From MGNI01 sp964353875 (GTDB lineage: Bacteria > Chloroflexota > Anaerolineae > Anaerolineales > E44-bin32), in assembly GCA_964353875.1 (NCBI GenBank), contig CAYGXU010000035.1:1-30819 (forward strand): DNA of 30,819 nt, written 5' to 3'. A model generated the notes under the pieces. The model was given only the letters and a program-made list of their open reading frames with translations, made no database searches and was not told the origin of the DNA. Position numbers and translations under genes: made by a program. Shown here in pieces: positions 25,627 to 30,819 of the stretch. Each line of letters opens with the position of its first letter. The stretch's first letter is position 1.

Positions 25627-25726
25627 NNNNNNNNNNNNNNNNNNNNNNNNNNNNNNNNNNNNNNNNNNNNNNNNNNNNNNNNNNNNNNNNNNNNNNNNNN
25701 NNNNNNNNNNNNNNNNNNNNNNNNNN
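25627..25726. other. Assembly gap of 100 N
   Basis: Exactly 100 undetermined bases, the conventional length for a scaffold gap of unknown size. It removes the C-terminal part of hyuA, and any frame drawn across it is artificial. The missing part of hyuA alone (about 200 residues) would need at least 600 bases, so the true gap is probably longer if the scaffold order is right. Confidence 0.97.
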
Positions 25727-27132
25727 GAGAGAGTTGACGCCCCAGTAGGCACAAGCACCTTGGGAATCCCCAATGTACGCGCCAACCTGGTTGCGTGTAA
25801 GCCACCCGCCCCGCCAAAGGAAACCAGGACGAAATCGCGTGGGTCGTACCCTCGTTCAACCGAAATGACTCGCAGCGCCCTTTCCATGTGAGCATTAACC
25901 ACCTGGATCACTCCCAGTGCAACCGTCTGAGCCGAGATCAATCCCTCTTTCGCTGCGATCCCCGCCTCGCCAGCCAGCCGTTTCAAGGCCTCCTGCGCCG
26001 CCTGAGCGTCCAATGTCATCCTCCCTCCGAGGAAGAAATCAGCTGGCAGACGCCCCAGGACGAGGTTGGCGTCCGTCACAGTCGGCTGTGTTCCCCCTCT
26101 GCCATAGCAGACCGGGCCAGGATCGGCGCCCGCGCTTTCAGGTCCCACACGTAATGCCCCACCGACATCTACTCGGGCGATAGAGCCTCCGCCCGACCCG
26201 ACGGTATGGATATCCACAGTAGGGACTCGAATCGGAAGGCCACCGATGCTCCCCTCGGGAGTGACTCGGATCGCGTCCTCGCAAAGCGAGACATCGGTTG
26301 ATGTGCCACCCATGTCAAAGCTGATCAGACGTTGAAAACCCGCTGTTTGAGCCATGAAACGCGCTCCCACCACGCCCCCCGCCGGACCAGAAAGGATGGC
26401 TCGCACTGGTTCTCGGCGCGCCTCCTGCGCCCGAACCACCCCCCCATTGGACTGCATCACGAAAAAGCGATCGCTGCCCAACTGCTGTTCAAGTTCGGTC
26501 AGGTAACGATTCAATGCCGGCGCCACATAGGCATTGATCACGGTGGTGCTTGCGCGTTCGTACTCGCGGAATTCTGGGAGGATCTCAGAGGAGGGGGATA
26601 CGGGGAAACCCGCTTCGCGAAAAACCCGTGCCAGGGTCGCTTCATGATCCGGCCGCAGGAACGAAAACAACAGACAAATAGCCACCGATTCAATGCCCTG
26701 TTCTTTTAAGAAGGTGACCATGGCTGGCAGTTGCTCCTCTTTCAGCGGCAGAAGCACCTGCCCATGGTGATCGACTCGCTCCTCGACTTCCAACCTCCAC
26801 GCCCTCGGAACCAGAGGTTCGGGCCTGTCGGAGAAGAAGTCATATAGTTCCGTTCGAACCTGACGGCCGATGGCTAGGACATCCCGGAATCCTTTGGTGG
26901 TGACGAGGGCAGTTCTTGCCCCTTTCCTTTCTAACAAGGCGTTCGTCGCCACTGTTGAGCCATGAATGACATGTGCATCAAGGCCTGGAGCGAGCTGCCC
27001 CATCCCATCAAGGACTGCCCGGGCCGGCTCTTGGGGTGTAGAAAGGATTTTCTCCGTCTTGATCTCGCCTGTCGTTTCGTCAAAAAAGATGAAATCGGTG
27101 AACGTCCCGCCGATGTCAATGCCAATGCGCAT
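25727..27132 (-). CDS. hyuA: Hydantoinase A/oxoprolinase family subunit, 3' end lost in gap
   Basis: The first 468 residues of a HyuA-type protein, the ATP-binding alpha subunit partner of HyuB. The start MRIGIDIGGTFTDFI is the family's actin-fold phosphate-binding motif. Other blocks are HVIHGSTVATNALLERKGA, RVDHHGQVLLPL, SEILPEFREYERASTTVINA, NGGVV, ILSGPAGGVVGA, FDMGGTSTDVSL, VGSGGGSIARVD, GPESAGADPGPVCYGRGG and FGGAGGLHATRLA. Family members are about 650-700 residues, so roughly a third lies in the N gap. ATG 27132 is used because it opens at the conserved motif after a GGCGGAG ribosome site; a GTG at 27147 is also in frame. The complex hydrolyses cyclic amides with ATP in the cytoplasm, but the substrate is unknown. 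Confidence 0.93.
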
Positions 27133-27520
27133 ATCTCCGCCTCGCACGAGCCTTTTTTATCTAGACATCACCCATTAAATTAATTAAAAGATACGACAGA
27201 GGGACGATACTTGCAATCTAAATCACCCTTTATGAGCAATAGATGTGACGACAAGAAAAATCTTCTTGGATGGCTGATCACAGCGTCAGCCGTTGCCGAA
27301 AATCGCCGCCACAAAATACGATGCGGGAATGACAATCCTCCCCACCGATACGCAGGCTTTTTTATCTTTCGCCTTTCTCCTCGCGATTCATGCAGTGTGC
27401 ATTCCATTTGATGTTGCATGTTGCCGTGTTGAGGGAGACAGCGGTGTGGGACCATTCCAAAAGAGCAGTTCCTACATTTACGAAAACGGCTCTCGCCAAT
27501 TCCTGTTCTGTCTGAAGCAC

Positions 27521-27592
27521 GTAGGGGCGAAGCATTCACTTTTGGTTGTTCCCAGCGGAACTAAGTCAAATCAGTGAATGCTTCGCCCCTAC
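27521..27592. repeat. 72-bp MITE-like inverted-repeat element, copy 2
   Basis: A 72-base element with perfect 20-bp terminal inverted repeats (27521-27540 and 27573-27592, ends GTAGGGGCGAAGC / GCTTCGCCCCTAC). Its reverse complement aligns without gaps to 3409-3480 at 58 of 72 positions. As RNA it would form a strong hairpin. This copy is better preserved than copy 1. Confidence 0.85.
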
Positions 27593-27663
27593 CATCCCTG
27601 ACAATATGAGTGGCAAAGATAGAATAGGGCTGATCCCTTAAGACAGCCCCACACCACCCAAAA

Positions 27664-27709
27664 TCTGGCCGCGGGAGTATAAGACACAACACTCTACGGA
27701 ATGCACCCA
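27664..27709 (+). repeat. 46-bp dispersed repeat, copy 2
   Basis: Begins TCTGGCCGCGGGAGTA, with the same first 16 bases as 3485-3500, and stays alignable without gaps to AATGCACCC. It lies 71 bases right of the 72-bp element, whereas in copy 1 the two are 4 bases apart. Confidence 0.6.
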
Positions 27710-27892
27710 TTTATGCAAAGAGGGCAGCTTCTTCCTACAATTTAGGCTAAAATAGTACGTATACAAAGCACCCCGAGTCGTCGAAGGGGGATCATCCTGG
27801 CCATTCATGACTCGGTTGGCCACTCAAAGGATCAGGCTCAGTTAGGCTCTACAAAAGGATTATTTATCACATTCCCACTTCGGAGGAAAACC

Positions 27893-28891
27893 ATGGCAAA
27901 CCTGCATACAACTTATATGAATCTCGAACTGAAGAATCCCATCATCCCCTCTGCCTCGCCGCTCTCCCGCAAGCTGGACGACATCAAAGCGCTGGAAGAC
28001 GCCGGCGCGCCGGCGATTGTCCTTTACTCACTCTTCGAGGAGCAAATCGCGGTTGAGACCGGAGAGCTATCCCATCTTCTCACCGAGGGTGCACTGAGTC
28101 TTGCGGACGCCACTGCCTACTTTCCCCATAAGCATGAGTATCCGCGTAATCCCGATGACTACGTCGAACATGTACGTAAAGCCAAGGAGGCGGTGGACAT
28201 CCCCATTATCGCCAGTATGAATGGCACCAGCAAAGGTGGCTGGCTGAAATACGCCAAGAGGATCGAAGAAGCTGGCGCCGATGGTCTGGAATTTAACATC
28301 TACTTCATCCCCACCACTGACAGCCTTTTCGGCTTGGATATCGAGACGATCTACCTGGACATCCTCAGGTCGGTAAAAAAGACGGTCAATATCCCGATCG
28401 CAGTGAAGCTGAGCCCATTCTTCAGCGCGCTGCCGAATTTTGCTGTGCGGTTGGACGAAACCGGAGCCGACGCACTGGTGCTTTTCAACCGCTTCTACCA
28501 ACCGGATATCAACGTTGAACAAAGGAAAGTGGAGCCCCACCTCGCTCTAAGCCGGTCTGAAGATGTGCTTCTGCCATTGCGATGGATTGCGATTTTATAC
28601 GGTCAGCTGAATTGCTCGCTAGCCCTCACCTCCGGGGTTCACACCGCCAAGGACGTGCTCAAGGCGATCATGGCCGGCGCGGACGTAGCCAACGTGTGTT
28701 CCGTGTTGCTCGCTGACGGCATCGGGAAATTGAAGCAATTGATCGATGAAACCAGCCGATTGATGGACTCAATGGGGGTAGAGTCTGTTTCGAGCATCCG
28801 CGGCAGCCTCAGCCTTGAACATTACGTCGAACCGATGGCTTTCGAGCGTGCCAGCTACATCAAGTTGCTGCAAGGATACGGCAGGATATAA
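27893..28891 (+). CDS. Dihydroorotate dehydrogenase-like flavoprotein
   Basis: A 332-residue FMN-binding TIM-barrel protein of the dihydroorotate dehydrogenase-like group. Blocks include LKNPIIPSASPLSRKLDDIK at the N-terminus, IPIIASMNGTSKGGWLKYA (about 101-119), ADGLEFNIYFIPT, IPIAVKLSPFFSALPNFA, ADALVLFNRFYQPDIN, LALTSGVHTAKDVLKAIMAG and ADVANVCSVLLADG. It lacks clear Fe-S motifs. ATG 27893 has an excellent ribosome site (CGGAGGAAAACC). Free-standing members of this group often occur apart from pyrimidine genes and near pyruvate:ferredoxin oxidoreductase genes, so they may not make orotate, and their true substrate is unsettled. No pyr genes are present here. The next gene starts about 150 bases downstream on the same strand. 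Confidence 0.9.
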   Translation: MANLHTTYMNLELKNPIIPSASPLSRKLDDIKALEDAGAPAIVLYSLFEEQIAVETGELSHLLTEGALSLADATAYFPHKHEYPRNPDDYVEHVRKAKEAVDIPIIASMNGTSKGGWLKYAKRIEEAGADGLEFNIYFIPTTDSLFGLDIETIYLDILRSVKKTVNIPIAVKLSPFFSALPNFAVRLDETGADALVLFNRFYQPDINVEQRKVEPHLALSRSEDVLLPLRWIAILYGQLNCSLALTSGVHTAKDVLKAIMAGADVANVCSVLLADGIGKLKQLIDETSRLMDSMGVESVSSIRGSLSLEHYVEPMAFERASYIKLLQGYGRI

Positions 28892-28983
28892 GCCAATCAA
28901 GGTTGGTTCGTTTTACGACAAGGCTCGGGCAGTCGTAGACTTGCCCAAGATCACGCAGGACATGTCTACAATGCCAACAACAG

Positions 28984-29021
28984 ATGTTGCGGCTAGGTTA
29001 CAGCATCGCTAGCCGCAACAT
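28984..29021 (+). terminator. Perfect 13-bp inverted repeat between two plus-strand genes
   Basis: ATGTTGCGGCTAG (28984-28996) and CTAGCCGCAACAT (29009-29021), with a 12-base loop. The stem is strong, but no T-run follows, so it may be an attenuating terminator, an mRNA-stabilising stem or an operator. It ends 22 bases before the GAF-SpoIIE gene. Confidence 0.55.
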
Positions 29022-29043
29022 TCATCCCAAGATCAGGCTGAGC

Positions 29044-30819
29044 ATGACATCACAAGAAGCCTTGATTGAAGATCTACAAAGACTCAATCACATCGCTGAG
29101 ACTCTGAATCAGGCGGAGGATATCCTTTCGGCGCTGAACTCCACGTTGGCGCGTTTGGTGGAGATGATGGGCTTGGATTCGGGATGGATCTTTCTACGAT
29201 ATCCATCGGAAACGAACCTGCGCTGGGGCCCTGGATTCACCCTGGCCGCACACTACAATTTGCCCCCGGCTCTCGCATTGGAAGAGGCAGATGTTTGGAA
29301 CGCCAGTTGCGCCTGTCAAACGCTGTGCATGCAAGAGAAATTGTGCGAAGCCTACAATGAAGTGCAATGCAGCCGCCTGGCTTCCTCTCGAGGCGATCGT
29401 CGGGGGCTGGCCGTTCACGCCTCGGCTCCGCTACGTTCAAGAAATCATACTGTTGGCATCCTCAATGTTGCCGGGAAGGATTGGTCCTCCTTCGACCCGC
29501 GTTCCTTAGCCCTCTTGACCAATGTCGGCATCCAGATGGGTATCGCGCTTGAACGGGCAAACTTGTACCATATGCTTCAGGAACGGCGTATTGACGAACA
29601 GGCCGCCTTATTGGACTTTTCCAACCGCTTGTTGGCCTATACAGAGCTTGAAGACCTGATGGATTTCCTGGCATGCGAAGTCTGTCGCTTGCTCAAAACG
29701 AATGCCTGCGCCCTGGTCCTTCCCAGCGACGACCCAGAATCGCTGCGCTTCCGCGCTGCCTGTGGGTGGCATCAAAATCCTGTGGAGGCAGGCCGCACCG
29801 TCCCTGCCGATCCGAGCAGCGGACCGGGATGGGTAATGCAGAATCAACGTCCGCTCCTGGTCGAGGATCTTCAGGGTCCCAATCCAACCCAATGGGCGCC
29901 TGACTGGCTTCACACCGAAGACTTCCGTGGGCATGCCGTCGTCCCCCTCGTGGCGGAAGGTCGTTCCATCGGTGCTCTGGTGATCAACGACCGCCAATCA
30001 CGCTTGTTAAACGAGGATGACCTCCGCCTGTTGCGGGTGATGGCCAATCAAGGGGCGATTGCCATTGAAAATGCCCGTCTCCAAATAGAGGAGATCACCC
30101 GCCATCGCCTGGAGGAAGAATTGCTGGTAGGCAAGCAGATCCAACTCAGCTTGCTGCCAGAAAGCTGCCCCACCCTGCCTGGCTGGGACATCACCGCCGT
30201 TTACCAGGCCGCGCGTCAGGTGGGCGGTGATTTCTACGATTGTTTTGAGTTACCGGATGGGAGTACGCGCTTGGGGATCGTCATCGCCGATGTCTCGGAT
30301 AAAGGCGTACCGGCGGCATTATTCATGGCTATGGCTCGTACCATGATCCGCACGACCGCTTTGAGTGGCCACAACCCTGCACAAGCATTGATCAAAGCCA
30401 ATCGCTTGATCCTCAAAGATAGCCGATCCGACTTGTTCCTGAGCGCCTTCTATGCCATCCTCGACTCAGACAGCGGGCGATTGACATACGCCAATGCCGG
30501 CCATAATCATCCATTCTTATTCCGGTCTGCCATCGAAGAACTGATGGAACTTCATGCCAAAGGGATCATCTTAGGTGCTTTTGAAGATATCTCCCTGCAG
30601 GAAGCAGAAGTGGTTATCCACCCGGGGGATTTTCTCTTCCTTTATACGGATGGTATTACTGATGCATCCACCGAGAATGGAGAACTCTTTGGCACACAGC
30701 GCCTGATGGACATCTTGTCCAAGCAACCTGGGAAAAGCGCAGAAGAGGTGGCAGAGGCGGTTCTCAAGGCGGTAAATGAATTTGTTGGAGGCACACAGCA
30801 ATCGGACGATATTACGCTG
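29044..30819 (+). CDS. GAF-GAF-SpoIIE (RsbU-type) PP2C phosphatase, cut at the window end
   Basis: 592 codons are present and the frame is still open at the window end; by family pattern only a few residues are missing. After a short N-terminal helix, a first GAF domain spans about 20-180 and a second about 200-350 (VVPLVAEGRSIGALVINDRQ and NQGAIAIENARLQ near its end). A connecting helix then leads to the SpoIIE/PP2C domain (about 365-592). Metal-binding acidic residues are visible in QVGGDFYDCFEL, IVIADVSDKGVPAALFMA, YANAGHNHPFLF, FLFLYTDGITDA and QSDDIT. Such proteins dephosphorylate anti-anti-sigma factors in partner-switching stress responses; no anti-sigma genes are seen here. GAF1 carries a Cys-rich patch (ASCACQTLCMQEKLC) that could bind a metal or redox cofactor. 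The ribosome site is weak. Confidence 0.93.
   Translation, partial: MTSQEALIEDLQRLNHIAETLNQAEDILSALNSTLARLVEMMGLDSGWIFLRYPSETNLRWGPGFTLAAHYNLPPALALEEADVWNASCACQTLCMQEKLCEAYNEVQCSRLASSRGDRRGLAVHASAPLRSRNHTVGILNVAGKDWSSFDPRSLALLTNVGIQMGIALERANLYHMLQERRIDEQAALLDFSNRLLAYTELEDLMDFLACEVCRLLKTNACALVLPSDDPESLRFRAACGWHQNPVEAGRTVPADPSSGPGWVMQNQRPLLVEDLQGPNPTQWAPDWLHTEDFRGHAVVPLVAEGRSIGALVINDRQSRLLNEDDLRLLRVMANQGAIAIENARLQIEEITRHRLEEELLVGKQIQLSLLPESCPTLPGWDITAVYQAARQVGGDFYDCFELPDGSTRLGIVIADVSDKGVPAALFMAMARTMIRTTALSGHNPAQALIKANRLILKDSRSDLFLSAFYAILDSDSGRLTYANAGHNHPFLFRSAIEELMELHAKGIILGAFEDISLQEAEVVIHPGDFLFLYTDGITDASTENGELFGTQRLMDILSKQPGKSAEEVAEAVLKAVNEFVGGTQQSDDITL

Larger units (their letters stand above)
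27148..27892. other. Repeat-bearing 745-bp intergenic region
   Basis: A long spacer between divergent hyuA and the dihydroorotate-dehydrogenase-like gene. It holds copy 2 of both dispersed repeats. Frames on both strands look unlike protein-coding sequence, being rich in Arg, His, Cys and Ser with no ribosome site. I see no RNA gene that I can name. Confidence 0.5.

Noticed and set aside
27180..27539. A 119-codon minus-strand frame in the repeat-bearing spacer
   Set aside because: It runs into the 72-bp repeat, has unusual Arg/His/Cys-rich composition and no ribosome site; probably non-coding repeat sequence.

Overview
The window is about 30.8 kb of bacterial DNA of moderate GC, most likely from the phylum Chloroflexota (Anaerolineae-like). 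This is inferred from gene style: a secreted PA14 protein with a long Thr/Pro linker, Asp-box beta-propeller lipoproteins, an ArsR regulator with a large N-terminal domain, and short palindromic repeats carrying a GGGGCGAAGCATTC end. No rRNA or other phylogenetic marker is present. One run of exactly 100 N (25627-25726) shows that this is a scaffold, probably from a draft or metagenome-assembled genome.

Layout. 1-3.3 kb: the 5' end of an unrecognised gene, an Asp-box propeller lipoprotein and a membrane-anchored alpha/beta hydrolase, all on the minus strand. 3.4-5.0 kb: a 72-bp inverted-repeat element, then an ArsR-type regulator with a clear promoter and palindromic operator, followed by a small protein gene. 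5.3-5.7 kb: a relic of a TolB-like/S9-peptidase propeller. 5.8-8.7 kb: a SanA/DUF218 membrane protein, a PLP trans-sulfuration enzyme and a Mut7-C RNase-fold protein. 9.2-11.9 kb: the secreted PA14 protein and a saccharopine-dehydrogenase-like oxidoreductase, convergent on a shared hairpin terminator. 12.3-15.6 kb: a CBS-pair protein, a ferric-reductase-like flavocytochrome, a 30-residue membrane peptide and a CaCA-type Na+/Ca2+ exchanger whose 3' end runs into a truncated galT. 16.3-19.5 kb: a small membrane protein, a frameshifted IMP dehydrogenase and an AT-richer multi-pass membrane protein. 19.5-23.5 kb: a tyrosine-recombinase fragment, the C-terminal half of NhaA, a decayed CaCA exchanger relic and an intact P-type Ca2+-ATPase. 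23.4-27.1 kb: hyuB and hyuA homologues (hydantoinase/oxoprolinase) separated by a broken four-helix-bundle gene and the assembly gap. 27.2-30.8 kb: a repeat-bearing spacer, a dihydroorotate-dehydrogenase-like flavoprotein and a GAF-GAF-SpoIIE phosphatase cut by the window end.

The most striking feature is gene decay. Seven loci are broken: an S9-type propeller relic, galT cut at its active site, guaB with one extra T, a recombinase fragment, half of nhaA, a CaCA exchanger relic and a four-helix-bundle gene with one nonsense codon. Three or four of these cluster beside intact cation transporters, which suggests past rearrangement of an ion-homeostasis neighbourhood. Some single-base lesions (guaB especially) could be assembly errors. 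I did not find a convincing new multi-gene system. The better candidates for follow-up are the repeat elements, the regulator with its operator, the 30-residue membrane peptide and the galT/exchanger junction.
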